The position numbers and the translations under genes were made by a program. From assembly GCA_963837635.1 (NCBI GenBank), contig CAWINY010000006.1, positions 124,001-188,000 on the forward strand: 64,000 nt of DNA, given 5' to 3'. Each line of letters begins with the position of its first letter. Position 1 is the stretch's first letter. This document shows positions 1 through 8,162 of this stretch, in pieces. Below the pieces are notes generated by a model. That model did no database searches. It saw nothing but the letters and a program-made list of their open reading frames with translations, and had not been told where the DNA came from. The stretch comes from CAWINY01 sp963837635 (GTDB lineage: Bacteria; Acidobacteriota; Terriglobia; Terriglobales; Acidobacteriaceae).

Positions 1-75
1 GGGCCCGGATTTCGCTTGCTGTGGCCGGTCCTCGCGGTCCTGGTAGCCGTGTTGCCGGTATTTGCGTTCGGACAT
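1..75 (-). CDS. Partial hypothetical protein, N-terminal 25 residues only
   Basis: An ATG at 73-75 on the minus strand opens a frame that stays open to the window edge and begins MSERKYRQHGYQD. A GGGAG ribosome binding site sits about five bases upstream of the start (complement of ctccc at 81-85). The visible part is highly charged and shows no domain. Proteins starting in this way occur as small hypothetical proteins in Acidobacteriota as far as I recall, but function is unknown. The rest of the gene lies outside the window. Confidence 0.55.
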   Translation of the reverse strand, partial: MSERKYRQHGYQDREDRPQQAKSGP

Positions 76-450
76 GAATTCTCCCTGAAGCTGTTTGTCC
101 CAAGAAACGTGTCTGAGCCAACGAGCGGCGCTTGCCGGGTCTCCGGTTGCGCTCCTTATGGAGCCCGCACTTAACAATGCGAGGCGGCGAACGCACTTCA
201 AAAAAAGAGCGGCTGCTCTGGGATCCCTGCTAGGCTAGTCAGCTAACTATACGACGCCGGGCGCCGGAATGCACCTGCCTTGGCTGCCGACTTGGCGCGA
301 GGCAGGCGGGGGAATCAACAACGGATCAAAACGGATTTAGACGGATCGGAAATCAATGAAGACGTTTTGAAAGATTTTGCCGTCGGTTTCATCCGGATCC
401 GTTTCAATCCGTCTCATTCCGTTGTTAGACCCGGAACTGGAATAGCGGGA
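76..450. other. Intergenic region with a word-type inverted repeat
   Basis: This stretch lies between two divergent genes. It contains a long inverted repeat with arms at 317-349 and 393-426, both built from the word 'acggat' and its complement. No tRNA or convincing small gene is visible. A reading frame open from a TTG at 280 crosses the repeat into the downstream gene, but this part looks non-coding. Confidence 0.6.
317..426. repeat. Long hairpin with 'acggat' word arms
   Basis: The left arm repeats a word close to aacggatcaaaacggatt and the right arm carries its reverse complement, ending in ccgttgtt. The two arms could fold into an imperfect hairpin with a loop of about 43 bases. A closely related element lies at 38656-38842 and a more distant one at 43602-43680, so this is a dispersed family. 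Confidence 0.75.
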
Positions 451-1803
451 ATGGGCAAATCCGTCGAAAATGCTTGCATGAAGAATGACAGCTTTGGCGG
501 GCGCAAGCAAGCCTATGTCTTCGGCAGGAGCCGCCGAGAGCGCGTGGGCCGGGTCCGGCTGTGCCGCTGGAGATCCTCCCGCCGCAGCGCCGACCTGATC
601 GAAATGATTCGCGCCGGCCTGCAGGGCCGCCTGCCGCAACTGGTACCCATCAAGTTGGAGCGCATGGCGCAATCGCCCTTCGGCTTCTTCCGCGGCTCTG
701 CCGCCCTGATGGCCGCCGACCTCGGTTCCATGCCGGCCAGCGGCATCATCGCGCAAATCTGTGGCGACGCCCATGTGCGCAACCTGGGCGCCTTCGCCGC
801 GCCGGACGGCCGCATTGTTTTTGACATCAACGACTTCGACGAGACCATCGCCGCGCCCTGGGAGTGGGATGTCAAACGCCTGGCGGCCAGCCTCGTCCTC
901 GCCGGGCGCGAAGCCGGCGACGGCGATGATGCCTGCGGCGGCGCCGTGCTGCACTTTGCCCATGCCTATCGTGAATCTATCCATTATGGCTGCGAGCTGA
1001 CCGCGCTGGAATGCGCTCGCCTCCAGGTACACCGTCATAAGGAAGCCCTGCCTGTGGCCAGCGCGCTCCACAAGGCGGCACGCGCCACCCCGCAGGAGAA
1101 TCTCGCCAAGCTTGTGCACAAGCAGGGCAAGCGCGAATGGGCCTTCCAGGAAGCCAAGCCCGTGCTGTTCCGAGTGGGGAATCGCGAACGGGAACTCGTG
1201 CTCGACTCGCTGGCCGGGTATCGCACCACCTTGGCGGTGGAACGCCGGCATCTGCTGGATGCTTACCGCCCGGTTGATTTGGCGTTTAAGGTCGTCGGCA
1301 CCGGGAGCGTGGGCGTGCGCGATTATGCGGTCCTGTGCTTCGGGCGCGACGAGGAGGATCCGCTGTTTCTGCAGGTCAAGGAGGAGATGCCATCCTGTTA
1401 TAGCGCGCAGCTTTCGAAAGCCGCGCACCAGAGCGATCACCAAGGCAAACGCGTGGTGGAAGGCCAACGCCTGATACAGGCGCAGTCGGACCTGCTGCTG
1501 GGATGGACCTCGATCGAAGGCCGCGACTATTTGGTCCGCCAGCTCAGCGATCACAAGGGCAGCATCGAGATTGAGGATCTCAAGGGCGAGGGCTTGCTGC
1601 AATATGCGGGCATGTGCGGCGAAGTGCTGGCCAAAGGACACGCGCGCTCGTGCAATCCCTGCGCCATCGCCGGCTATCTTGGCCAATCAGAGCGCTTCGA
1701 TGCCGCCCTCCAAGGCTTTGCCTTAGCTTACGCCGACCAGGCGACCAAGGACTACGATCGCTTTCTTAAGGCGGTGAAAGCAGGGGTCCTCCTCCAGCGG
1801 TGA
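451..1803 (+). CDS. DUF2252 family protein
   Basis: A 450-residue protein with the hallmarks of the DUF2252 family: FFRGSAALMAADL, GDAHVRNLG and FDINDFDET blocks in the N-terminal half, followed by WEWDVKRLAASL. The family resembles aminoglycoside-phosphotransferase/kinase-like folds, with the DxNDFD segment likely to bind metal, but its substrate is not established. I chose ATG 451; ATG 478 is also possible. The open frame extends upstream to TTG 280, but that part reads through a repeat element and has no family similarity. It stands alone, followed 150 bases later by xseB. Confidence 0.85.
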   Translation: MGKSVENACMKNDSFGGRKQAYVFGRSRRERVGRVRLCRWRSSRRSADLIEMIRAGLQGRLPQLVPIKLERMAQSPFGFFRGSAALMAADLGSMPASGIIAQICGDAHVRNLGAFAAPDGRIVFDINDFDETIAAPWEWDVKRLAASLVLAGREAGDGDDACGGAVLHFAHAYRESIHYGCELTALECARLQVHRHKEALPVASALHKAARATPQENLAKLVHKQGKREWAFQEAKPVLFRVGNRERELVLDSLAGYRTTLAVERRHLLDAYRPVDLAFKVVGTGSVGVRDYAVLCFGRDEEDPLFLQVKEEMPSCYSAQLSKAAHQSDHQGKRVVEGQRLIQAQSDLLLGWTSIEGRDYLVRQLSDHKGSIEIEDLKGEGLLQYAGMCGEVLAKGHARSCNPCAIAGYLGQSERFDAALQGFALAYADQATKDYDRFLKAVKAGVLLQR

Positions 1804-1953
1804 TTTGCCCGTCGTCTGCTCGCAGCATAGCGTTTCCTGATTCAGGAAGAAGCAGGAAGAAGCCCGTTCCGGGCTGAAGGCGGATAGGGAACATACGATT
1901 TTCTCAGTCCTGATTCGCCAATCTGGCTTACAATTTTTGCAGAGGACGGTGCC

Positions 1954-2193
1954 TTGCCTAAGTTTGAAGAATGTCTTCAGCGCCTCGAACTCATCGTTGC
2001 CGAGCTGGAGAAGGGAGACATACCCCTGGAGCGCGCCCTGAGCCTGTTCGAGGAAGGCATTCAACTCTCGGGTTCCTGCCGACGGGAATTGGAAGAGGCC
2101 GAAGGCAAGGTCGAGATCCTGCTCAAGCAGAACGGCAAGCTGCAAGCCGAGCCGTTCGAGACGGAGCGGTTGGAAGCAGAAACCAAGCGGTAG
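1954..2193 (+). CDS. xseB: Exodeoxyribonuclease VII small subunit
   Basis: A 79-residue protein matching XseB over almost its whole length, with the typical KFEECLQRLELIVAELEKG start and the FEEGIQLS helix. XseB forms the coiled arms of exonuclease VII with the large subunit XseA, which degrades single-stranded DNA. The start is TTG at 1954, supported by AGAGGA at 1941-1946 and by the family's normal N terminus. No xseA gene is adjacent, so the large subunit must be elsewhere in the genome. Confidence 0.92.
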   Translation: MPKFEECLQRLELIVAELEKGDIPLERALSLFEEGIQLSGSCRRELEEAEGKVEILLKQNGKLQAEPFETERLEAETKR

Positions 2194-2296
2194 CGCCCAC
2201 CGCCTTAACGCCGGGAGATTCATCAATGCTCCGGACGGTGTAGACAACAACTTTCCTGATTCCTTACTGCTCTGGCCACTGACGGGGGGTTCTCCT

Positions 2297-2659
2297 ATGT
2301 GTCACAGCATACTTATCGCTCACCGCGACCGGGGTAGTGCTCAGGCACTTGCCGCCGCATTGCACGCCCACGTGTCCTCGGTCAGGGTGGTCGGCTCGCA
2401 CCAGGAACTCGAGGCCGCTGTTTTCAAGTACAGGCCCGATCTCATCGTTTGCGACCTGGAGACCGTCGAGCTTGATCTGGTGAAGAAGCTCGCGCTTGAC
2501 GAGCAGGTACAGGTGATCTGTACTCATCGCGTGCCGGACGAACTCATGTGGACCGCCGTGATGGAAGCCGGCGGCCTCGACTGCTGCGCTGTTTCCGATC
2601 CTGGTTCCATCCTTTCGGCCATCGCGAGAAACCGCCAGGCGCTCGCTCGCGCAGCCTGA
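2297..2659 (+). CDS. Degenerate receiver-like (CheY-fold) protein
   Basis: A 120-residue single-domain protein with alternating strands and helices as in response regulator receivers. The segment RPDLIVCDLE matches the region around the phospho-acceptor, placing the Asp at residue 53. The usual acidic pair near the N terminus is missing (the sequence is IAHRDRGS), and no clear conserved Lys is seen near the C terminus. It may be a pseudo-receiver or a receiver that signals without Mg-dependent phosphorylation. No kinase is adjacent. A lone orphan regulator is the safest reading. Confidence 0.6.
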   Translation: MCHSILIAHRDRGSAQALAAALHAHVSSVRVVGSHQELEAAVFKYRPDLIVCDLETVELDLVKKLALDEQVQVICTHRVPDELMWTAVMEAGGLDCCAVSDPGSILSAIARNRQALARAA

Positions 2660-2723
2660 AAGGGCAGTGCGAAACCTACGGATAGGAACCGGAACGCCAT
2701 GCGCAGGAAGATAAAATCAAGCC

Positions 2724-3671
2724 ATGGCCTCGTTTGGCAACGCGCTGGTGTTGTACAACCCGTCCTCGGGCCGCCACCGTGGCGAGCGCGAGGCGAAGGT
2801 GGCGAGTGTTCTTGCGGAATTGCGCTCGGCGGGCATCACCGCTTCTGCCGAGCCGACGTGCGCTCCCGCTGCTGCCGGCCGGCAAGCCGCGGAAGCTGTC
2901 CGCTCGGGTCACGACGCCATCATCGCCTGCGGCGGCGATGGGACGGTGCACGACATCCTGCAAGGGCTTGCCGGAACCGATGCCATGCTTGGCGTCGTCC
3001 CTTTGGGTACTGCGAATGCGCTGGCCGTTGACCTGCATATGCCGCGCAATCCCATCGCAGCCGCCCGCGCCCTGTTGACGGCGGTTCCGCAGCGTATTGC
3101 CATCGGCCGCATCGACTATCAATCCTTGGATAATCAGCCAGCCTCGCGCTACTTCATGGTCGGGGCAGGAGTCGGCCCGGATGCGCTGCTGGCCTTCCGC
3201 GTCAGCCCGCAGCACAAGCGCCATCTTGGGGTGAGCGCCTACTACCTTCAGGGGCTGCGGCTGTGGGCCACGCACGATTATCCCAGGTTCGACATCGAGC
3301 TCAATCTGAACGGCTGCACCCGGCGCGAACGGGCCTCCGAGGTGCTCGCCATCCGCTGCGCCCGGCTCGGAGGGCTCATCAACAACCTAGTCCCCGGCGC
3401 CGGTCTGGAGCGGGATCTGCTGCGCGTGGCGCTGTTCAAGACCCGCAGCCGGGTACGATATCTTCAGTACCTCACGCGCTGCATGATCTCGGCCGGCGAA
3501 ATCCCTGGCATCGAAGTGCTGGATGCGCACTCCATCCGCTGCATCCCCGACGTAAACACCCGTATCCACGTGGAAGCCGATGGCGAACCTCTCGGATTTT
3601 TGCCCGCGACCCTCTCCGCTGTGCCGAAGGCGGTGACCTTGCTCATGCCTCAGGGTGTGCGAAGCGGGTGA
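2724..3671 (+). CDS. Diacylglycerol kinase family lipid kinase
   Basis: A 315-residue protein of the DAGK_cat / YegS-BmrU family. It shows LYNPSSGRH near the N terminus, the nucleotide-binding CGGDGTVHDILQG block around residue 73-85, and PLGTANALAVDL shortly after. These enzymes phosphorylate diacylglycerol, sphingoid bases or related lipids with ATP at the cytoplasmic membrane face. The C-terminal half (HVEADGEPLG) also matches the family. The exact lipid substrate cannot be told from sequence. The gene starts at ATG 2724 and is followed by a gene-free stretch with a palindromic repeat. Confidence 0.9.
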   Translation: MASFGNALVLYNPSSGRHRGEREAKVASVLAELRSAGITASAEPTCAPAAAGRQAAEAVRSGHDAIIACGGDGTVHDILQGLAGTDAMLGVVPLGTANALAVDLHMPRNPIAAARALLTAVPQRIAIGRIDYQSLDNQPASRYFMVGAGVGPDALLAFRVSPQHKRHLGVSAYYLQGLRLWATHDYPRFDIELNLNGCTRRERASEVLAIRCARLGGLINNLVPGAGLERDLLRVALFKTRSRVRYLQYLTRCMISAGEIPGIEVLDAHSIRCIPDVNTRIHVEADGEPLGFLPATLSAVPKAVTLLMPQGVRSG

Positions 3672-4026
3672 AGTGCGCCGATCTCAGTGCATGCCACGCT
3701 CTCTCGAAGACCATCCCACATCTGCCCAAGACGGGCAGGTGTGGGGCACCCTCGATGTGATAAATCCCTCCCGACAACTGTCATCGTCGCAAAATGCAAC
3801 ACTTCCGTATGGGGAGTGCACAAAACCTGCTTCAATCGTTCATTCGACGCAATCCGCACTGCTCTTTCCCGTACTTTCAATGGTATAGTGGCTCCATTCA
3901 TGTGACAGGTGGGGTAGTCCTCGTTTTGCACGGGAAGGCGCTCGCTGATGTGCCAAACGGGGTGGATGGACTGGGTTGCGCCGGCGAAGCGAGCCGTGGC
4001 CGCCCTTCAATCGTCATTGGGCGGCT
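3672..4026. other. Intergenic region before the aminotransferase gene
   Basis: About 355 bases without a supported gene. It holds one copy of the CCCACATCTGCC/GGCAG(A/G)TGTGGG palindrome at 3715-3749. A possible -10 element tatagt lies near 3882-3887, but no convincing -35 box accompanies it. Confidence 0.55.
3715..3749. repeat. Dispersed palindrome, CCCACATCTGCC family, copy 1
   Basis: The sequence cccacatctgccc is followed after a few bases by gggcaggtgtgggg, an imperfect inverted repeat. Further copies are at 11462-11496, 17321-17355 and 31678-31712, and a half copy near 24406-24418. In most copies a 'gtgcc' or 'ggcac' flank extends the palindrome. Confidence 0.85.
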
Positions 4027-5148
4027 ATGGCATCGATCCAGGGCTATGGTGCGGTGTGCCAAGCGCACGGCACAGACAGCGAAGGACTCTCAGTCCCCAC
4101 ATCCGAGTTGCGTGCCAGCCATGAGGTAATCGACCTCTCCGCCAACGAAAATCCTCTCGGGCCATCCCCCAGCGCGCTGGCCGCCATGATGCACGCGGCG
4201 CAGCAGGCGCACCGATATCCTGAACCGGGCGGCCCAACCCTCAAGAAGGCGCTGGCAAGCCGGCTCGGTGTCCCGGTCGAGCAGATTGTATTAGGCAACG
4301 GTTCGGCGGAAGTCATTGACGCGATTGCGCGCACCACCCTGCGGCCCGGTGACGAGGCGATCATCGGAACGCCTACGTTTCCAGCATACCGATCGAGCAT
4401 CGCCCGAACCGGCGCCAGCGCGGTAGCAGTCCCGCTGAGCGAGGGCGCCGAAGACCTTACCGCTATTGCAAAGCGAGTGAACGACCGTACCCGGCTAGTG
4501 ATTCTGGCGAATCCGAACAATCCCGCCGGAGGCACCTTTGGCGCGGCAGCCTGGCAGGAGTTCGTCGCGCAAATGCCCGCGCAGGTGGTGGTGGTGGCCG
4601 ATGAGGCCTATTACGAATACGTGGCGCGTCTGGACTTTCCCCGCACCCTCGAACAGGTGGCCGCCGGGCAAGCGGTGGTCGTGACTCGATCCTTTTCCAA
4701 GGCCTATGGGCTGGCCGGACTGCGCATCGGCTATGGCATTGCACCAGCACCTCTGCGGCAGCGGATCGAGAAGCAAGTTCAGCATTACAACACCAACCGG
4801 CTGGCGCACGCCGCCGCCCGGGCAGCGCTTTTTGATGATGAGTACCTGGCCCGCTGTGTCAAAATGAATGCACAAGACCGACAATTTTTGCACCGCGAAC
4901 TGACTGCGTTGGGATTTTCCGTGCCGCACTCGGAGGCCAATTTCCTGCTCGTGCGGATACCCAACGCTGTCGAAGTGCACAAGCATCTCCGTGAGCACGG
5001 AATCATGGTCAAGTTGCTCGATGGCTTCGGCTTGTCCGACGCGATCCGCGTTACGGTTGGCCGGCCGGAAGACAATGCGCGCTTTCTTGAGGCCCTCGCC
5101 TTGGTGATGCACCTGGAGCGAGATCCGCAGGCCCCAACGAGCGCGTAG
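4027..5148 (+). CDS. hisC: Histidinol-phosphate aminotransferase family (HisC-like)
   Basis: A 373-residue fold-type I PLP aminotransferase. It has the HisC-type opening LSANENPLGPSP (residues 38-49), NPNNPAGG at 162-169, DEAYYEY at 192-198, and the PLP-lysine segment SFSKAYGLAGLRIGY with Lys225. HisC makes histidinol phosphate from imidazole acetol phosphate; members of this family also transaminate aromatic keto acids such as prephenate or phenylpyruvate. No other his genes are nearby. Its stop is 103 bases before the U32 operon on the same strand, so it may belong to that pathway. ATG 4027 is preferred over an upstream TTG at 3976 because the family similarity starts later. Confidence 0.85.
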   Translation: MASIQGYGAVCQAHGTDSEGLSVPTSELRASHEVIDLSANENPLGPSPSALAAMMHAAQQAHRYPEPGGPTLKKALASRLGVPVEQIVLGNGSAEVIDAIARTTLRPGDEAIIGTPTFPAYRSSIARTGASAVAVPLSEGAEDLTAIAKRVNDRTRLVILANPNNPAGGTFGAAAWQEFVAQMPAQVVVVADEAYYEYVARLDFPRTLEQVAAGQAVVVTRSFSKAYGLAGLRIGYGIAPAPLRQRIEKQVQHYNTNRLAHAAARAALFDDEYLARCVKMNAQDRQFLHRELTALGFSVPHSEANFLLVRIPNAVEVHKHLREHGIMVKLLDGFGLSDAIRVTVGRPEDNARFLEALALVMHLERDPQAPTSA

Positions 5149-5251
5149 CACGGATTGGGGTTGAAGGTGGGGATCGGAAGGATTTTCTAGCACTGGCCTC
5201 GCGCCGGTGAGCTTCACCGCTGGGCAAGATCCGCGGTGGGGAGGATCTGAA

Positions 5252-6265
5252 ATGGTGATGATGATGGCCCCGGGCGGCACCAAGCAGATGGCAAGAATGT
5301 CATTTGAGGAAGGCGCCGATGCGGTCTATGTGGGCGTGATCGGCTGGAGCCGGCGCGGCTCCGAGCACGAACTCACGGACCCGGAAATCCACGAGCTGAT
5401 CGACTACGCCACCGACCACGGCAAAGAGGTGCGCGTCGTCGTCAACACCTTGCCAAGCTCCATCGAGATCCCCATGTTCATTGAGCGGATCGAGATGTAC
5501 GCGGCGTGGGGCGCGCGGGGATTCATGATCAGCGATGTGGGCTGCATGCGCCTGGTTCATGAGCGCCTGCCCAAGGTAGACATCCACACCAGCGTCGGCT
5601 GCGGAATCACCAATTACGAGGATGTGGCTTGCCTGGCCGACATTGGCGCGACGTATGTCGTGTTGCCCTACCGGCTGACTCCGGAAGAAGTGGCGCAGAT
5701 TAAGGCCAACGTGAATGTGGGCATCGAGTTCTTCCTGTTCAAGACGCCGTCTGGCGGCAAGATCTGCCCCGGCAAGTGCATGATGAGCAGCTACTTCAGC
5801 TATCGCCGCTGGCTCGACGATAACGGCAAGGACCATTTCTTCGGCAGCGCCAGCCGCGGCGGAGATTGCCTGCGCATCTGCCAGTCGAATTGGCAGTTCG
5901 ATGTCGAGGACGTCTCCTACCGGCAAGGGATGGTCATCAAGGAGAATCCCTCGCTCTGGCTGGAAGAACTCCCGGCCTACCTGGCGGCCGGCGTGGGCTG
6001 CCTCAAGGTGCCGGGGCGGGATCGTTCGGACGAACTGGTGCGCGATCTGGTGCGTTTTTACCGCCGTATTCTCGACATGATCGCGGAGCAGGACCATCCC
6101 GATCTGTCGCGCCTCCGCCCCCAGTTGGACAGTTTCCGGCAGCGGTGGATGACGGAGCGCGGCCATCGGGACCGCCGCCTGATCGGCGAGGCGGAGCGGG
6201 AGGCGCTTCGCGCGGACCGGGCTGCCGCCCGCGCTACCACCACGACTATCGAGCTTGCGCAGTAA
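5252..6265 (+). CDS. Peptidase U32 family protein, UbiU-like (first of four)
   Basis: A 337-residue protein of the U32 family. It opens with APGGTKQMARMSFEEGADAVYVG, the usual first strand of the TIM-like fold, and carries four cysteines in two pairs, C172-P-G-K-C176 and C206-L-R-I-C210, where U32 proteins bind a 4Fe-4S cluster. U32 members include UbiU/UbiV (oxygen-independent ubiquinone hydroxylation), RlhA and TrhP (RNA hydroxylation) and YegQ-type proteins; they are probably not peptidases. ATG 5252 is chosen because a strong GGGAGG lies seven bases upstream. The next gene follows after 12 bases. Its substrate is unknown; by fold and cysteines it is likely an Fe-S hydroxylase subunit. Confidence 0.85.
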   Translation: MVMMMAPGGTKQMARMSFEEGADAVYVGVIGWSRRGSEHELTDPEIHELIDYATDHGKEVRVVVNTLPSSIEIPMFIERIEMYAAWGARGFMISDVGCMRLVHERLPKVDIHTSVGCGITNYEDVACLADIGATYVVLPYRLTPEEVAQIKANVNVGIEFFLFKTPSGGKICPGKCMMSSYFSYRRWLDDNGKDHFFGSASRGGDCLRICQSNWQFDVEDVSYRQGMVIKENPSLWLEELPAYLAAGVGCLKVPGRDRSDELVRDLVRFYRRILDMIAEQDHPDLSRLRPQLDSFRQRWMTERGHRDRRLIGEAEREALRADRAAARATTTTIELAQ

Positions 6266-6277
6266 GGAGTGAATTGG

Positions 6278-7195
6278 ATGTTTGAGCTTTCGACCAATGT
6301 GGCGTCCCCCAAACTGCTGCAGCAGGGGGATTACTCGGCCTACGACGCACTGTACCTGGGCGACTTCTCTTGTCCGAACTATCCCAACAACTTCACCTCG
6401 CATCCGGAGCTGCTGGCGGAAGCGGCGGCAACAGTGAAGAGTTGGGGCAAGAAGTGCTACCTGCGTCTTTACGCCGTGCCCAGCAATCATGACCTGCCCT
6501 GGGTTCGCAAGGTGATCGAAACCGCGCTGGCTCTGCCCTTTGACGGGCTGGAAGTCCACAACCTTGGCCTCCTGCGCGTGCTGCGCGACATGGGCTGCAC
6601 CAAGCCAGTGCACCTCGGCGTGTTCGGCAACCTTTACACCGACGCCACCGCCAAGGTGGTGAAGGAGTACGGCGTCACGCGGGTATACCCCAACCCGGAA
6701 TTGAGCCTGAAGGAAGTCATCTACATTCGCGACAACACTCCCATTGAAGTGTTGGTCCCCGTCCATGGGAAGATTCCCCTGGTCATCTCGGAGACCTGCT
6801 TCATCCTGGAGCACGCGAAAGGTAACGCCACGGAGGAGAATTGCACCTTCCCGTGCGCCGAAGAACATTGGCTCACCCGCTCCGAAGGCCAGTGGGCGCT
6901 CAAGGACACCGGCCGCATGACCCTGAGCGGCAGTGATCTGTGCATGCTGGAACATGTCGAGAGCCTCGCAGCGGCCAAGTTGACGGCCTTTTACGTCCAG
7001 AGCCATGGGGAAACAGCGGAGTTTGTGGCCAAGGTAGGAAGTATTTACCGCCAAGCCCTCACCCGCGCCTTCGCCGGCCAATCCCTGGGCGACCTCGCGC
7101 CGCAAATCGCCGAGCTTACCGGCCTGGCGCGCATGGGATTGTGCAACGGCTACTACTTCGAGAGCGCCGGGCGGCGCTACGTCGGGAGGGCCTGA
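6278..7195 (+). CDS. U32 family protein, UbiV-like (second of four)
   Basis: A 305-residue U32-like protein clearly different from its three neighbours. It lacks their APGG opening and starts MFELSTNVASPKLL. Its cysteines fall at 32, 173, 188 and 192, close to the spacing known for UbiV of E. coli (39, 180, 193, 197). UbiV forms a heterodimer with UbiU, so this protein may pair with one or more of the UbiU-like neighbours. The start is ATG 6278 with AGGAG at 6264-6268; GTG 6269 lies too close to that site. The next gene begins one base after its stop, which indicates translational coupling. Confidence 0.78.
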   Translation: MFELSTNVASPKLLQQGDYSAYDALYLGDFSCPNYPNNFTSHPELLAEAAATVKSWGKKCYLRLYAVPSNHDLPWVRKVIETALALPFDGLEVHNLGLLRVLRDMGCTKPVHLGVFGNLYTDATAKVVKEYGVTRVYPNPELSLKEVIYIRDNTPIEVLVPVHGKIPLVISETCFILEHAKGNATEENCTFPCAEEHWLTRSEGQWALKDTGRMTLSGSDLCMLEHVESLAAAKLTAFYVQSHGETAEFVAKVGSIYRQALTRAFAGQSLGDLAPQIAELTGLARMGLCNGYYFESAGRRYVGRA

Positions 7196-7196
7196 G

Positions 7197-8162
7197 ATGG
7201 CACTGCTGTTGGCGCCGGGCGGAACCACAGAAATGGCGTTCACCGCCATTGATGAGGGCGCGGACATCGTCTACGTCGGCCCTCTGGGCTGGAGCCGGCG
7301 TCCCTATGAATCCGAGCTGACCGATGACGACATTAAGACGGTCATCGCCTATGCCATGGAGCGCGGCAAACAGGTGCGGGTGGTGCTCAACACCTTCCCC
7401 AGCCCGTTCGAAATAGCAGACTGGCTTGGCAAGGTCGAGCGATATGCCGGCTGGGGCGCGTCGGGCTTCATCGTGACCGATCCGGGCGCAATTGTTCTGA
7501 TCCGGCGGCTGGTGCCCAACACGGTCATTCACGTCAGCGTTGGAAGCGGGATCACCAACGCTTGGGACGCTCGGGTTTACGAAGAGCTTGGCGCGGACGT
7601 GATCATCCTGCCCTATCGCTGGGGCGATGCAGAGGTCGCGGCGGTGCGGGAAGTTTCCAAGATCGGGCTCGAGGTGTTTCTGTTCGAGACCGTGCAGACC
7701 GGCAAGATCTGTCCCGGCAAGTGCATTATGTCGAGCTATCTGAAGTTCCGCGACTGGCTCGACATCGAACACAGAAGCAGCTTCCATGGCAGCGCCAATC
7801 GTGGTGCTAAGGAATGCTACCGGGTGTGCCAGGCCGAGTGGGATTTCGCCCAGCTCGGCGAGACGCCGGACAAAACCAAACTGCGCCGCGACGCAAGGCT
7901 GATGCTGGAGCAGATTCCACAGATGATCGCCGGCGGGGTCGAGTGCTTCAAGATCTCCGGCCGCGAGCGCCCCACGAGCATGATCCGCGACCTGGTGCGC
8001 TTCTACCGAAAAGTGCTTGACGGAATCGCGACCGGCGCCCAAGACATGGCCGTTTATTCCGATGAGATGGCGACCCTGCAGACGCGCTGGGTGCTCGAAA
8101 AACGGAAACGGGTTGGCGACCTGATGGGCCGCGCCGCCGTCTATGGGGTCGCCGCGCAATGA
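7197..8162 (+). CDS. U32 family protein, UbiU-like (third of four)
   Basis: A 321-residue U32 protein paralogous to those at 5252 and 9136. It opens with LLAPGGTTEMAFTAIDEGADIVYVG and has the same paired cysteine motifs, KICPGKC and ECYRVC, for an Fe-S cluster. The GWSRRPYESELTDDDI segment is shared almost unchanged among the three UbiU-like proteins and may contribute to a common substrate site. A GGGAGGG ribosome binding site lies six bases before ATG 7197. Its last four bases overlap the next start codon (ATGA), so the operon is tightly coupled. Confidence 0.85.
   Translation: MALLLAPGGTTEMAFTAIDEGADIVYVGPLGWSRRPYESELTDDDIKTVIAYAMERGKQVRVVLNTFPSPFEIADWLGKVERYAGWGASGFIVTDPGAIVLIRRLVPNTVIHVSVGSGITNAWDARVYEELGADVIILPYRWGDAEVAAVREVSKIGLEVFLFETVQTGKICPGKCIMSSYLKFRDWLDIEHRSSFHGSANRGAKECYRVCQAEWDFAQLGETPDKTKLRRDARLMLEQIPQMIAGGVECFKISGRERPTSMIRDLVRFYRKVLDGIATGAQDMAVYSDEMATLQTRWVLEKRKRVGDLMGRAAVYGVAAQ

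Noticed and set aside
337..1686. Long minus-strand open frame opposite the DUF2252 gene
   Set aside because: It is antisense to a gene with strong family motifs and shows no domain. Long antisense frames are common in GC-rich DNA.
3794..4129. Short plus-strand frame before the aminotransferase
   Set aside because: It overlaps the conserved HisC start in another frame and has no similarity.
5300..7267. 655-codon minus-strand frame opposite the first U32 genes
   Set aside because: No similarity, and the plus strand encodes conserved U32 proteins with good ribosome binding sites.
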